Part shown: positions 45,322 through 53,862 of the stretch, piece by piece
How positions within the stretch are numbered: the first letter of the stretch is position 1
How the letters are laid out: each line of letters opens with the position of its first letter
NCBI GenBank assembly: GCA_017514665.1
Contig: JAFWIX010000008.1
Location: 62,001-126,000 of the forward strand
Direction: 5' to 3'
Origin: Candidatus Saccharimonadota bacterium
GTDB lineage: Bacteria; Patescibacteriota; Saccharimonadia; Saccharimonadales; Saccharimonadaceae
DNA: 64,000 nucleotides
Translations under genes and position numbers: made by a program
The notes under the pieces: model-generated
Databases searched by the model: none
What the model saw: only the letters and a program-made list of their open reading frames with translations
Told to the model about the DNA's origin: nothing

Positions 45322-46599
45322 ATGAAAGTTACAAAGAAGCAATTATCCGATACTCGGGTAGAAATTAAAGTGGTCCTTGATGCGGCGGACCTAAAAGAAG
45401 CTCGCAAAAAAGCAATCGCACGCCTGGCCAAAGACGCCAAAGTTCCTGGTTTTCGTGCTGGCAAAGCGCCGGCCGAAGTTGCCGAAAAGTCTCTTGACCC
45501 CCGTGCTATTGCCGACAATACTCTTGATATCGCTGTTCGCACCACTGTACCCAGCGCTTTTCACGAAGCTTCTAGCCAACCCCTAGTAGTACCAGAAGTC
45601 AACGTCACTAAATACGTCCCTGACGAAATGATCGAATACACTGCTACCGCTGATATTATCCCTGATGTTAAAATCAACAAATTTAAAGGGTTAAAAGCTA
45701 AAAAACCAACCACTAAAGTTACCGCCAAAGATGTCGACGAAATCGTTACTAATATCCAAAAACAATACGCCGAGAAAAAAGTTGTCAAACGCAAAGCTAA
45801 ATTAAGCGACGAAGTCATTATTGATTTTGTCGGCAAAAAAGATGACAAACCCTTTGATGGCGGTTCCGCCAAAGACCATCACCTAGAACTCGGTTCCGGT
45901 CAATTTATCCCTGGATTCGAAGACGGTCTAGCTGGCCACGAATCTGGTGACAAATTTGATTTACCCCTAACTTTTCCCAAAGATTACCCAGTCAAAGACC
46001 TTGCTGGCGCCAAAGTAGTATTTGAAATCTTAGTCAAACAAGTCAACGAAATTAAGTTACCCAAATTAGACAACGCCTTTGCTAAAAAATGCGGTCCTTT
46101 CAAAACCATGGACGAATTAAAGGCCGATATTAAGAAGAATCTTGCAGCCCAAAACGAACATCGTGCCATTGAACAATATAAAGAAGCTCTGGTGCAAGAA
46201 TTAGTCAAAAATTCCAAAGTTTCCGCCCCTGAAATTCTCATCAACGACCAACTTCGCGTCATTAAAGACGATGTCACCAGAAACGCCGCTTCACGTGGTG
46301 CTAGCTTTGAGGATTTTGTCAAACAAACCGGTCAAACTGTAGAAGAATGGGAAAAAGAAGCTCGCAGGGTCGCCGAAGAGCGTGTCAAGGGCTCTTTAGT
46401 TCTACAAATCCTCGCGCGTGATCAAAAAATCACTGTACCAGACGAAGAAGTCGACGCCAAAATCGCCGAACTACGCGACGTTTACCAGAAATCTCCTGAA
46501 GCCCTAGAAAATCTCAAAAAACCCGAAGTTCGTACCGATATCAAAAATCGTCTCACCATCGAAAAAACCCTTGATTTCTTAGTAGATGCCAACAAATAA
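45322..46599 (+). CDS. tig: Trigger factor
   Basis: Trigger factor is the ribosome-bound folding chaperone. The 425-residue protein has the ribosome-docking domain with signature VPGFRAGKAP, an FKBP-type PPIase domain (GSGQFIPGFEDGLAGHE) and a long helical C-terminal domain. All three domains are present at full length. Confidence 0.96.
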   Translation: MKVTKKQLSDTRVEIKVVLDAADLKEARKKAIARLAKDAKVPGFRAGKAPAEVAEKSLDPRAIADNTLDIAVRTTVPSAFHEASSQPLVVPEVNVTKYVPDEMIEYTATADIIPDVKINKFKGLKAKKPTTKVTAKDVDEIVTNIQKQYAEKKVVKRKAKLSDEVIIDFVGKKDDKPFDGGSAKDHHLELGSGQFIPGFEDGLAGHESGDKFDLPLTFPKDYPVKDLAGAKVVFEILVKQVNEIKLPKLDNAFAKKCGPFKTMDELKADIKKNLAAQNEHRAIEQYKEALVQELVKNSKVSAPEILINDQLRVIKDDVTRNAASRGASFEDFVKQTGQTVEEWEKEARRVAEERVKGSLVLQILARDQKITVPDEEVDAKIAELRDVYQKSPEALENLKKPEVRTDIKNRLTIEKTLDFLVDANK

Positions 46600-46617
46600 T
46601 CAACAAGTGGAGGTATC

Positions 46618-47418
46618 ATGACGGAAGAAATTCAATCATCTCCAAATACTAGCCCGAAAGCAGAAAAAGAGCCGCCGGTTTTTATGAGCGACGAACAATT
46701 CGAATCAATGATAATGGAAGATGTTAAGGCTCTATCCGGTGAAGTTCGAAATTATCAACTACTTTTCGCTCAACAACTTGAACGTTCCGATGGTAAACTA
46801 TCACAAAAAGAATTAGAAACTTGGGAAGACCTAGTGGGGGATCAATTGACAATCATTCAACAAAAAATCAATTCAAATAACTTTACTCTTGAACAAGAGG
46901 CTGACGCTAAACAGCCTATGATCGCCTATCACAAAGAGGAAGATCTACATAAAACTGTTGAAGCTCAAGCCGCCAACTTTTATCCAGAACGCGCTTCCGC
47001 TCTAAAAAAGGCCATCTCTGAATCCGACGACCCGGACAGAGAAGCTGATCTTAAATATCTAGAAGGTTATTATACATCAGTCATTAAACATTTGGACTTC
47101 AAATACATGACCGGCGAAGAGGTGCGCGACTATGGCTATGAAGCTTACGAAAGGCAACGAACTTATTTTCATAATCAGACTATTAGACATCTTAACGGTT
47201 TAAATAATTTAGCGCGCAAATATCAAACTCGCCCCTTTACGGTACGTAATTTCTGGACCAGTGATATACGCGATAAAGAAGAGCAGACTCCCGCCGTCTC
47301 TCAAATCATGCGTTACGATCGCGATATTGTTGAAGAATATTATGGCATAGCTTTTAGTTCCGAAGTGCAAAAACGAGTATATCATCAGCAACGCCAGAAT
47401 CGTATGGGATTTTATTAA
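46618..47418 (+). CDS. Hypothetical helical protein
   Basis: A 266-residue soluble, charged protein with no motif I recognise. The N-terminal 25 residues are low-complexity (Ser/Pro/Glu), followed by predicted helices rich in Gln/Glu/Lys and aromatic-rich patches (YGYEAYERQRTYFHNQT). AGTGGAGG precedes the start, 18 nt after tig, so it is probably co-transcribed with tig. Confidence 0.7.
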   Translation: MTEEIQSSPNTSPKAEKEPPVFMSDEQFESMIMEDVKALSGEVRNYQLLFAQQLERSDGKLSQKELETWEDLVGDQLTIIQQKINSNNFTLEQEADAKQPMIAYHKEEDLHKTVEAQAANFYPERASALKKAISESDDPDREADLKYLEGYYTSVIKHLDFKYMTGEEVRDYGYEAYERQRTYFHNQTIRHLNGLNNLARKYQTRPFTVRNFWTSDIRDKEEQTPAVSQIMRYDRDIVEEYYGIAFSSEVQKRVYHQQRQNRMGFY

Positions 47419-47423
47419 AAAAG

Positions 47424-47441
47424 GCCCCTGCAAGCAGGGGC
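47424..47441 (-). terminator. Terminator of the 47454 gene
   Basis: Stem GCCCCTGC / GCAGGGGC with a 2-nt centre; the T-run lies on the - strand side, so it ends the orphan gene rather than the + strand one. Confidence 0.8.
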
Positions 47442-47453
47442 AAATAAATCACA

Positions 47454-47720
47454 CTAACGAAGCTTGCCTGCCCGATCGGCGATAGCTATCGCCACGCAAA
47501 CGAGCTGCGCTTCGTCAGCGCTCTCTACCGGCATGCCGGCTTTGACAAGCTCAGCTTTCAACTGAATCTTGTCGGCCTCCGACAAGCCGTCAATGCCAAG
47601 CGACATCAGACGGCCAAAAGCCGAAGCCATAGCCACACCCCTTACGATTTTCTTGTGAAAATCTTCGCGGGGCATAGTCTCGATCATTTCGACCAATTTG
47701 GCCCTCTTTGTCTCATCCAT
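47454..47720 (-). CDS. Small orphan helical protein
   Basis: An 88-residue all-helical protein without a family I recognise (KLVEMIETMPREDFHKKI, ending AIAIADRAGKLR). I prefer ATG 47720, 8 nt after GGGGAGG; an ATG at 47726 lies too close to that site. It has its own consensus promoter with a leader of about 60 nt containing a small CTAAC/GTTAG hairpin, and its own terminator. Confidence 0.65.
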   Translation of the reverse strand: MDETKRAKLVEMIETMPREDFHKKIVRGVAMASAFGRLMSLGIDGLSEADKIQLKAELVKAGMPVESADEAQLVCVAIAIADRAGKLR

Positions 47721-47788
47721 TGCCATCACCTCCCCTCGGCAACAAAAAACGAATGATCGACACACTAACTATTTGTTAGCGTCCTTTA

Positions 47789-47817
47789 ATTATACCACAC
47801 TTCGTCATTTTTGTCAA
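47789..47817 (-). promoter_or_regulatory. Promoter of the 47454 orphan gene
   Basis: On the - strand TTGACA (47812-47817), a 17-nt spacer and TATAAT (47789-47794), preceded by TGG: a near-perfect consensus promoter. Confidence 0.8.
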
Positions 47818-47848
47818 TATATAAATTCTTATTTTCTCTGGAATATGT

Positions 47849-47854
47849 TATAAT
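47849..47854 (+). promoter_or_regulatory. Promoter -10 of the 47902 membrane protein gene
   Basis: TATAAT followed by a leader of about 40 nt with AAGGGGGTG before the ATG. Confidence 0.55.
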
Positions 47855-47901
47855 ATCAAAAACTGAGTTATCGTTCTTTCACATAAAGGGGGTGAAAAAA
47901 T

Positions 47902-48255
47902 ATGAATTTAATCCTTGGTGGAGCAATTCTATGGGCGACATCTAAACTGTTTCCGGCAATCGTCCAGATTGCCGACTTTAAAACTTTAGTAATTGCTCTG
48001 GTTTTATTGTCCATAACCACGGTAGTCATCGGCTTACTTTGTCTCGGTGGCATAGCTATTGGCTTGTTAGCCGGCGATATCGGCTCCGTCGTTATCGGCA
48101 TGATTGCCATTCTCTTTGCGAATGTCATTGCTATGTACATTATTAGTGCCTGCCTGGATGGTTTCAATATCGTTGGTTTTTGGCCTAAAGTTATTTTAGC
48201 GATTTGCTTTTCTACTTTCCAAGTTAATCTAACTAACACCAACCGTAACCAATAA
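47902..48255 (+). CDS. Small membrane protein (holin-superfamily-like)
   Basis: A 117-residue protein with four hydrophobic segments. Size, spacing and Gly-rich helices (VIGLLCLGGIAIGLLAGDIG) resemble the phage-holin/4-TMS membrane families, but there is no signature. The Shine-Dalgarno site is strong and a terminator follows, so this is another single-gene unit. Confidence 0.6.
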   Translation: MNLILGGAILWATSKLFPAIVQIADFKTLVIALVLLSITTVVIGLLCLGGIAIGLLAGDIGSVVIGMIAILFANVIAMYIISACLDGFNIVGFWPKVILAICFSTFQVNLTNTNRNQ

Positions 48256-48262
48256 CTCACAG

Positions 48263-48288
48263 CCTCGACTTCAGTCGGGGCATTTTTA
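48263..48288 (+). terminator. Terminator after the 47902 gene
   Basis: Stem CCTCGACT / AGTCGGGG with a 2-nt centre and a T-run. Confidence 0.8.
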
Positions 48289-48291
48289 ATA

Positions 48292-48347
48292 TTTACTAAA
48301 ATTAAAATCTGTGCTATAATCTTGACAAGTCTAGAGAGACTTTTTTT
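48292..48347 (+). promoter_or_regulatory. secE promoter and 5' hairpin
   Basis: TTTACT (48292-48297), a 17-nt spacer and TATAAT (48315-48320) preceded by TGC. The transcript would begin about 48327 with a hairpin AAGTCT-AGAG-AGACTT followed by T(5). It is too near the 5' end for a usual attenuator; a 5' stabiliser is possible. Confidence 0.6.
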
Positions 48348-48361
48348 AATGAAAGGAAAGT

Positions 48362-48730
48362 ATGGCAGTCACTAAAATTAAAGCTACTGACCCTGCTGAA
48401 AAAAAGCCGAAAGAGGTTGAAAAAACCAAAACCACCAAAATTTCGGCCAAAAATACTAAGCCGGCTAAGTCGGTCAAATCAGCAGAGAAGGCAGTCAAAC
48501 CAGCCAAGACAGACACTACCAAAAAACCCTTTATTTTACTTAGGCCCATCATTGGTCTAGGGCGTTATTTCCGTAATTCTTGGGGTGAACTCCGCCAAGT
48601 TCATTGGCCCACCCGCAAATACACCTGGCAAATGACTCTTGCTATGCTAGTTTATTGTGCAATTTTCTTTGCTTTTATTGTGCTACTTGATGCACTATTC
48701 TCACTAATATTTAACAATCTACTCGGATAA
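48362..48730 (+). CDS. secE: Preprotein translocase subunit SecE
   Basis: SecE clamps SecY. The 122-residue protein has a lysine/alanine-rich N-terminal extension of about 60 residues, then the conserved amphipathic segment SWGELRQVHWPTRKYTWQ and one membrane helix (about 92-115). This single-helix form is normal outside E. coli. It lies in the standard secE-nusG-rplK order. Confidence 0.93.
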   Translation: MAVTKIKATDPAEKKPKEVEKTKTTKISAKNTKPAKSVKSAEKAVKPAKTDTTKKPFILLRPIIGLGRYFRNSWGELRQVHWPTRKYTWQMTLAMLVYCAIFFAFIVLLDALFSLIFNNLLG

Positions 48731-48739
48731 GGAGGCAAT

Positions 48740-49288
48740 ATGGCAAAAGCTAATCGTTATGACAATACTCGCGCCTGGTACGCTATCAGTACTTATGGCG
48801 GCCACGAAGACAAAGTCGCCGAAAGCATCAATCAGCGCGTCAATAACATCGACATGAAAGGCCAAATTTTTGGTGCCATCGTCCCTAAGGAAAAACAAAT
48901 TGAAATCAAAAACGGCAAGCGCAAAGTAGTTGATCGCAAAATTTTCCAAGGTTATGTACTGGTCGAAATGAAACTTTCTGATGAAACCTGGTATATCATT
49001 CGCAACACACCTGGTGTCACCGGCTTTATCGGTAATGGTACCCAACCTACCCCAGTTTCCGAAAAGGAAATCGCCAAAATCAAGAAACGTATGGGCGTCG
49101 AAGATCCCCGCTACACCGTCAAATACGAAATTGGCGAAGTCGTCAACATCATCGACGGTCCATTTAAGGGCTTTGACGGCACTATCTCTGATATTGATCA
49201 AATCAAAGGCAAACTCAAAGTCATGGTACCAATGTTTGGCCGTGAGACACCCGTCGAGCTAGACGCTTTACAAGTTAAACAGTTGTGA
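48740..49288 (+). CDS. nusG: Transcription termination/antitermination factor NusG
   Basis: The 182-residue protein has the NGN domain (RAWYAISTYGGHEDKVAESI; FQGYVLVEMKLSDETWYIIR) and a C-terminal KOW domain (GEVVNIIDGPFKGFDGTI). It follows secE after 9 nt behind AAGGAGG. Confidence 0.97.
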   Translation: MAKANRYDNTRAWYAISTYGGHEDKVAESINQRVNNIDMKGQIFGAIVPKEKQIEIKNGKRKVVDRKIFQGYVLVEMKLSDETWYIIRNTPGVTGFIGNGTQPTPVSEKEIAKIKKRMGVEDPRYTVKYEIGEVVNIIDGPFKGFDGTISDIDQIKGKLKVMVPMFGRETPVELDALQVKQL

Positions 49289-49294
49289 TATAAT
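49267..49294 (+). promoter_or_regulatory. Promoter of rplK
   Basis: TTTACA (49267-49272), a 16-nt spacer and TATAAT (49289-49294) preceded by TGA, overlapping the end of nusG. A leader of about 30 nt precedes rplK. Confidence 0.6.
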
Positions 49295-49330
49295 ATTAAT
49301 GTTACGCACTAGAGAGGAAAATTAGAAATT

Positions 49331-49756
49331 ATGGCAAAACAAGCTATTGGTAATTTGAAACTTCGTATTCCAGGCGGCAAAGCTACCGCCGGACCTCCAG
49401 TTGGCTCCACTTTGGGTCAATGGGGCCTCAATATGATGGATTTTATCAATCCTTTTAACGAAGCTACCAAAGATTATATGGGTAAGGACGTCATCGTCCA
49501 CATCAAAGTCTACGATGATCGTAGTTTTGATTGGGTTTGTCTTGGCCGTCCAGTTGATGATTTAATCCGTGAAGAAATCGGCATCCAGAAGGGGAGTGGC
49601 AAGCCAAACGCTGACAAAGTTGGCAAAATCACCCGCGCCCAGCTCGAAAAAATCGCCGAGATTAAGAAAGATCAATTAAACGCCATTGATATGGATGGCG
49701 CCGTCAAAATTATCGCCGGCACCGCTCGTTCCATGGGCGTTGAAGTTGTAGATTAA
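49331..49756 (+). CDS. rplK: 50S ribosomal protein L11
   Basis: L11 forms the GTPase-associated centre of the large subunit. The 141-residue protein has the usual opening with GGKATAGPPVGSTLGQWGLN, the C-terminal rRNA-binding domain and the end motif GTARSMGVEV. Confidence 0.98.
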   Translation: MAKQAIGNLKLRIPGGKATAGPPVGSTLGQWGLNMMDFINPFNEATKDYMGKDVIVHIKVYDDRSFDWVCLGRPVDDLIREEIGIQKGSGKPNADKVGKITRAQLEKIAEIKKDQLNAIDMDGAVKIIAGTARSMGVEVVD

Positions 49757-49768
49757 TAAATTTTAATA

Positions 49769-49798
49769 TGTGGGAGGGTAACACCCGCTAACACCACA
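49769..49798 (+). promoter_or_regulatory. Candidate L1 translational operator
   Basis: Between rplK and rplA, TGTGG (49769-49773) pairs with CCACA (49794-49798) around a GAGGGTAACACCC core. Similar hairpins are found at this position in many bacteria and are thought to bind L1. Confidence 0.5.
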
Positions 49799-49809
49799 GA
49801 AAGGATTAT

Positions 49810-50769
49810 ATGGCCGAAGATAAAACGACCAAAGAAGATATCAAAGATAAAGCTGCTGAGGAATCTGCTCCAGAAGTAGAAGCTCCAGCAGTCGTCGAGG
49901 AGGCTTCAGAGGCCGCTGAAACTGCTGAAGACACTAAAGAAACTTTTGCCAAATCTGGTAAACGTTCTAAAAAACATATCGAAGAAGTAAAGGCCGAGGA
50001 AGAACGCCAAGCCCGCAAGGCTGAAGCGCCCAAAGAAGCGGCCAAACCTAAAGGCGCCGCTCCTATCACGCGCCCTCGCATTGAGCGTCGTGGTAAAAAA
50101 TACCAAGCTGCCGCTAAATTAATCGACTCTACCAAAGTTTATTCATTAAAAGATGCCGTCGATTTAGCCATCAAGAGCAAGGCCGTCAATTTTGACGCTA
50201 CTTTGGAAGCTCACGTACGCCTTGGTGTTGATCCGCGTCAAGCTGACCAAAACATCCGCGCAACCTTAGTCTTGCCTCATGGTAATGGTAAAACCGTACG
50301 TGTTGCCGTTTTTGCACCAATTGATGTTTGCAAAACCGCCAAAGCTGCTGGCGCCGACATCGCCGAAGATGAAGAGTTTCTTCGTCAACTCGACAAGGGA
50401 ACTATTGACTTTGATGTTTTGATTTCCACCCCACAATACATGCCCAAACTCGGCAAATATGCCCGCTTGCTTGGTCCTAAAGGCTTGATGCCAAACCCCA
50501 AAGCTGGCACTGTCACCACTGATATTGAAAAGGCCGTCAAAGAAGCCAAAGCCGGCAAAGTCGAATATCGCGTTGATAAGCAATCTATCGTCCATATCGG
50601 TCTTGGCAAGACTTCTTTCACGCCTAAGCAACTGCTCGAAAACGCCGAAGCTTTCTTTGAATCCCTCAAGAACCAAAAACCTGCCTCTCTCAAGGGTACC
50701 TATGTTAAATCCGTCTATTTGACCACTACTATGGGCCCCTCCATTCAAATCGAAAACTTGTACAACTAA
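49810..50769 (+). CDS. rplA: 50S ribosomal protein L1 with long N-terminal extension
   Basis: L1 forms the mobile stalk near the E site. The 319-residue protein is about 90 residues longer than usual: residues 1-95 are Ala/Glu/Lys-rich and look disordered. The core begins near KYQAAAKLIDSTKVYSLKDA and has the L1 signature region around IDFDVLISTPQYMPKLGKYARLLGPKGLMPNPK in part (key GPKGLMPNPK). Confidence 0.96.
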   Translation: MAEDKTTKEDIKDKAAEESAPEVEAPAVVEEASEAAETAEDTKETFAKSGKRSKKHIEEVKAEEERQARKAEAPKEAAKPKGAAPITRPRIERRGKKYQAAAKLIDSTKVYSLKDAVDLAIKSKAVNFDATLEAHVRLGVDPRQADQNIRATLVLPHGNGKTVRVAVFAPIDVCKTAKAAGADIAEDEEFLRQLDKGTIDFDVLISTPQYMPKLGKYARLLGPKGLMPNPKAGTVTTDIEKAVKEAKAGKVEYRVDKQSIVHIGLGKTSFTPKQLLENAEAFFESLKNQKPASLKGTYVKSVYLTTTMGPSIQIENLYN

Positions 50770-50786
50770 TCAATCTGTGCTATAAT
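50758..50786 (+). promoter_or_regulatory. Promoter of rplJ-rplL
   Basis: TTGTAC (50758-50763), a 17-nt spacer and TATAAT (50781-50786) preceded by TGC, overlapping the rplA stop. Confidence 0.7.
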
Positions 50787-50792
50787 TAGCAT

Positions 50793-50905
50793 AGTTACCA
50801 AAGACAGTGGCGAGGTTTATACCTTTAATCATGCTACCGAGGCAAATTCTTGTTTTATTTGGTGACGTATTTTAACAATCAGCTAGCTTTTTAATTCAAA
50901 AGGAT
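50793..50905 (+). promoter_or_regulatory. Ribosomal protein L10 leader
   Basis: The leader before rplJ has the L10-leader arrangement: AAGACAGTGGCGAGG in the 5' half, GCTACCGAGGCAAAT in the 3' half and a closing GTTACC/GGTGAC stem. In the family, L10 (or the L10-L12 complex) binds this kink-turn element and represses its own translation. Confidence 0.75.
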
Positions 50906-50909
50906 AATT

Positions 50910-51434
50910 ATGGCAATATCAAAAGATAAGAAAAAATCTCTGGTTGCCGATTTAACCGAACTTCTAGGTAACGCCAAGACTACGGTTTATGCACGCTATC
51001 AAGGCCTTTCGGTCGCTGATTTACAAGATTTACGCGCCGCTGCACGCGAAGCCGGCGTCAAAATCAAAGTCGTCAAAAACCGCTTAGTCAAAGTTGCAAT
51101 GAATGAAATTGCTATCTACAAAGACACCGACACCACTGGTCTTACTGGCCAGTTGCTTTATGCCGTGTCTAGCGAAGACGAAGTCGCTCCGGCCAAGGTG
51201 CTCGCTGAATTCGCCAAAACTCACCAAGCGCTCGAAATCGCTGGTGGTTTTAACGATCTTGGCGCCAATCTTGCCGACACCGAAATTAAAGCTCTAGCCG
51301 CTCTTCCCACCAAAAACGAACTTATCGCTCAGGTGGTGGCACAATTGCTTTCTCCGGTCACCGACTCCGTCTCCGGTCTATCCGGCGGTCTTTCCGAAAT
51401 TGTTTCCGGCCTAGAAGCCAAAGCAACCGCTTAA
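50910..51434 (+). CDS. rplJ: 50S ribosomal protein L10
   Basis: L10 is the base of the L12 stalk. The 174-residue protein has the N-terminal rRNA-binding domain (YARYQGLSVADLQDLRAAAREAG is longer than can be quoted; key VADLQDLR and VKNRLVKVA) and the C-terminal helix that binds L12 dimers. It is preceded by the L10 leader. Confidence 0.97.
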   Translation: MAISKDKKKSLVADLTELLGNAKTTVYARYQGLSVADLQDLRAAAREAGVKIKVVKNRLVKVAMNEIAIYKDTDTTGLTGQLLYAVSSEDEVAPAKVLAEFAKTHQALEIAGGFNDLGANLADTEIKALAALPTKNELIAQVVAQLLSPVTDSVSGLSGGLSEIVSGLEAKATA

Positions 51435-51465
51435 TTTATCAAATATATAATCTGAAAGGAATATT

Positions 51466-51852
51466 ATGGCTACAGATATTAAGAAATTAGCCGAAGAACT
51501 GGTAAAGCTTACTGTTCTCGAAGTTAATGAACTCAAAAACGTCCTCAAGGACGAATACGGCATTGAGCCAGCTGCCGCCGCCGCTGTTGCAGTTGCTGCT
51601 CCTGCCGCTGGTGGTGATGCCGCCGCTGCCGATGAAGGCAAATCCGAATACGACGTCGTCTTGAAAGATGCTGGCGCTCAAAAAATCGCCGTCATCAAGG
51701 CCGTCAAAGAAGCTACCGGTCTTGGTCTTGGCGAAGCCAAAGCTATCGTTGATGGTGCTCCTGCTACTGTCAAGGAAAAAGTCAAGAAAGAAGATGCCGA
51801 AGCTATGAAGAAATCCCTCGAGGAAGCCGGCGCTACCGTCGAACTCGCTTAA
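51466..51852 (+). CDS. rplL: 50S ribosomal protein L7/L12
   Basis: L12 recruits translation factors. The 128-residue protein has the N-terminal dimerisation helices, an Ala-rich hinge (about 40-55) and the C-terminal domain with [20 protein letters not shown] and [15 protein letters not shown]. Confidence 0.98.
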   Translation: MATDIKKLAEELVKLTVLEVNELKNVLKDEYGIEPAAAAAVAVAAPAAGGDAAAADEGKSEYDVVLKDAGAQKIAVIKAVKEATGLGLGEAKAIVDGAPATVKEKVKKEDAEAMKKSLEEAGATVELA

Positions 51853-51888
51853 GTCAACCCAAGTTAGCTGATTGTTTTATTTACAACA

Positions 51889-51930
51889 TTCCACAAGCAT
51901 TCTCTGTAATGCTTGTGGAAAACTTTTTTT
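51889..51930 (+). terminator. Terminator after rplL
   Basis: A 13-bp stem TTCCACAAGCATT / AATGCTTGTGGAA with a 6-nt loop, then AAC and seven T. Confidence 0.9.
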
Positions 51931-51949
51931 CTCATTTTTTGCAAAAATG

Positions 51950-51981
51950 TTGACAAAAATACCTATAGGGTATAATATAAT
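51950..51981 (+). promoter_or_regulatory. Promoter of the 52016 gene and dnaX
   Basis: TTGACA (51950-51955) is followed by two overlapping TATAAT copies (51971-51976 and 51976-51981). Confidence 0.6.
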
Positions 51982-52015
51982 ATTAATATTATATTTAACA
52001 GACGGGATGCGAGGT

Positions 52016-52534
52016 ATGTCTGAATTACCAGAAAAACAAATAAAAAGATTACGAAATCTTATTAATGATGCCGAAACCAATTTAGCTGCTGCTAAAGAAT
52101 TATTGACATCTGTGCTCGGCAATGGCGATTCTATTACTGCTCCACGCGAAACTATTGTCACCGACGAAGAAGGCAAAATTATCGAAGGCGTTTTTGATGG
52201 CCAAATCATGATTGGTCCTGACGGCAAGAATTATCCAGTACCAGCTAATTATGCCAGCAAATCTAAGCTCGTCGAAGGCGACATTTTGAAGCTTACCATT
52301 ACACCCGAAGGCCGCTTCCTCTACAAGCAAATCGGCCCGGTTCAACGCAAAACTGTCATTGGTACTCTAGTCCATCACGACGACAAATATTATGTAGAAG
52401 TTGCTGGTCGCGAATACGAAATTCTCTATGCTTCTGTCACTTTCTTCCATCTCAAAGAAGGTGCTCAAGCCTCTGTGGTCATTCCTGCCGACAACGAAGA
52501 CGCTACGTGGGCCGCTGTTGAGGCCGCGCTTTAA
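52016..52534 (+). CDS. Conserved-looking protein of unknown function upstream of dnaX
   Basis: The 172-residue protein has an N-terminal helical hairpin (LPEKQIKRLRNLINDAETNL), then an OB-like beta-rich region (EGVFDGQIMIGPDGKNYPVP; KSKLVEGDILKLTITPEG) and a second beta domain. CPR homologues of this look are sometimes mislabelled as ribosomal proteins. I chose ATG 52016 (an ATG at 52007 is also possible). It overlaps dnaX by one base, so it is co-translated with the clamp loader. Confidence 0.65.
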   Translation: MSELPEKQIKRLRNLINDAETNLAAAKELLTSVLGNGDSITAPRETIVTDEEGKIIEGVFDGQIMIGPDGKNYPVPANYASKSKLVEGDILKLTITPEGRFLYKQIGPVQRKTVIGTLVHHDDKYYVEVAGREYEILYASVTFFHLKEGAQASVVIPADNEDATWAAVEAAL

Positions 52535-53862
52535 TGGGTTTAGCTTTATATCGCAAATATCGTCCAACTACTTTAAAGGATGTCATTGGGCAGTCCCAGA
52601 TTACTGATGCCTTAGAACAAGCTATTAAGACCAACAAAATTTCTCATGCCTATCTTTTTACTGGCCCCCGCGGCACCGGCAAGACTTCTGTGGCTCGCAT
52701 TTTCGCTCATACCATTAATGATTTTTCCTATAAAGTTGAAGATGAGTATCTTGATATCATCGAGATTGACGCTGCCTCCAACACTAGTGTCGACGACATT
52801 AGGGAGTTACGCGAAAAGTCTATCATTACTCCAGTTAAGGGTAAATACAAAATTTATATCATTGACGAAGTCCACATGCTCAGCAAATCTGCTTTCAATG
52901 CCTTACTCAAAACACTTGAAGAACCGCCTGCGCATGTCATTTTTATCATGGCTACTACTGATGCCCATAAAGTTCCTATCACCATCAGTTCACGCGCTCA
53001 AGTTTATAATTTTAAACTCGCCGACGCCGATACAATGCTCAAATTTCTCGACGCAGTTGTTAAAAAAGAAAAATTAAAAATTGATCAAGCCGCTTTAAAG
53101 ATCATCGTCGAACGTGGTGGCGGTTCGTTCCGTGATTCATTGTCTCTACTCGACCAAGTTTCCGCACTCCCCCAAAAACAAATTACCGCTAGTGACGTCA
53201 TTGCCGCACTAGGATTGCCAGATAATCAATTGCTTAAAAATCTCCTCGCGGCTTCTAAAAACCACGACTTTACTAGCGTTACTACAACGCTAGAAGAAAT
53301 TTTAAATTCTGGCATCAAAATCGATATCCTAATCGAAGAATTAATCAAATATATCCTAGCAAATCCTCAACCAGAACTAATGCACTTATTGTCAAAACTC
53401 GCTAATATCAAACCACCATTCCTCGAAGCTAAACTTACCGTAGCTCTGCTTGGCGACACAATCAATTTTGTGCCACCAACCCCGGCCGTTGCGCCCAAAT
53501 CTGTTACCCTACCGACTCCTACTCAACCAACTAATATACCCACGACTAATAACATCACTTTTAATTGGCGAGATTTTCTCGATGCTGTCAAAAGCCGAAA
53601 TACTGGCGTCGCCACTATGCTCAAAAATTTCAATTATAAACTAGAAGGGAAGACTCTTTATCTTTACGCACCTAACCCTACTAATTATAAATTAATTAGT
53701 AACCCCAAACGTAAACAATTCCTCACTGAAATCACTCATTTAAATATTGTTGTCGAATCACCAGATCAAAAACTCGACAAAAAAGACCCCACGCTCTCCA
53801 AAATTTCTGCTATAATGGGAGATATACAGGAGGTTAAAAATGGAGAATCAAGCCCCTTCTAA
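52534..53862 (+). CDS. dnaX: DNA polymerase III subunit gamma/tau, without zinc module
   Basis: DnaX is the clamp-loader ATPase. The 442-residue protein opens LALYRKYRPTTLKDVIGQ and has Walker A GPRGTGKTS, the IDEVHMLS box (sensor region) and the SRAQVYNFK arginine-finger region. The Cys4 zinc module that normally follows Walker A is missing; FAHTINDFSYKVEDE stands there instead. The C-terminal quarter is a Pro-rich linker and a small domain. It overlaps dnaB by 23 bases, and a TGC-TATAAT sequence (53811-53816) inside its end may be a dnaB promoter. Confidence 0.93.
   Translation: MGLALYRKYRPTTLKDVIGQSQITDALEQAIKTNKISHAYLFTGPRGTGKTSVARIFAHTINDFSYKVEDEYLDIIEIDAASNTSVDDIRELREKSIITPVKGKYKIYIIDEVHMLSKSAFNALLKTLEEPPAHVIFIMATTDAHKVPITISSRAQVYNFKLADADTMLKFLDAVVKKEKLKIDQAALKIIVERGGGSFRDSLSLLDQVSALPQKQITASDVIAALGLPDNQLLKNLLAASKNHDFTSVTTTLEEILNSGIKIDILIEELIKYILANPQPELMHLLSKLANIKPPFLEAKLTVALLGDTINFVPPTPAVAPKSVTLPTPTQPTNIPTTNNITFNWRDFLDAVKSRNTGVATMLKNFNYKLEGKTLYLYAPNPTNYKLISNPKRKQFLTEITHLNIVVESPDQKLDKKDPTLSKISAIMGDIQEVKNGESSPF

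Noticed and set aside
51872-52015. Upstream extension of the 52016 gene
   Set aside because: It would run through the rplL terminator and the promoter; coding is unlikely there.
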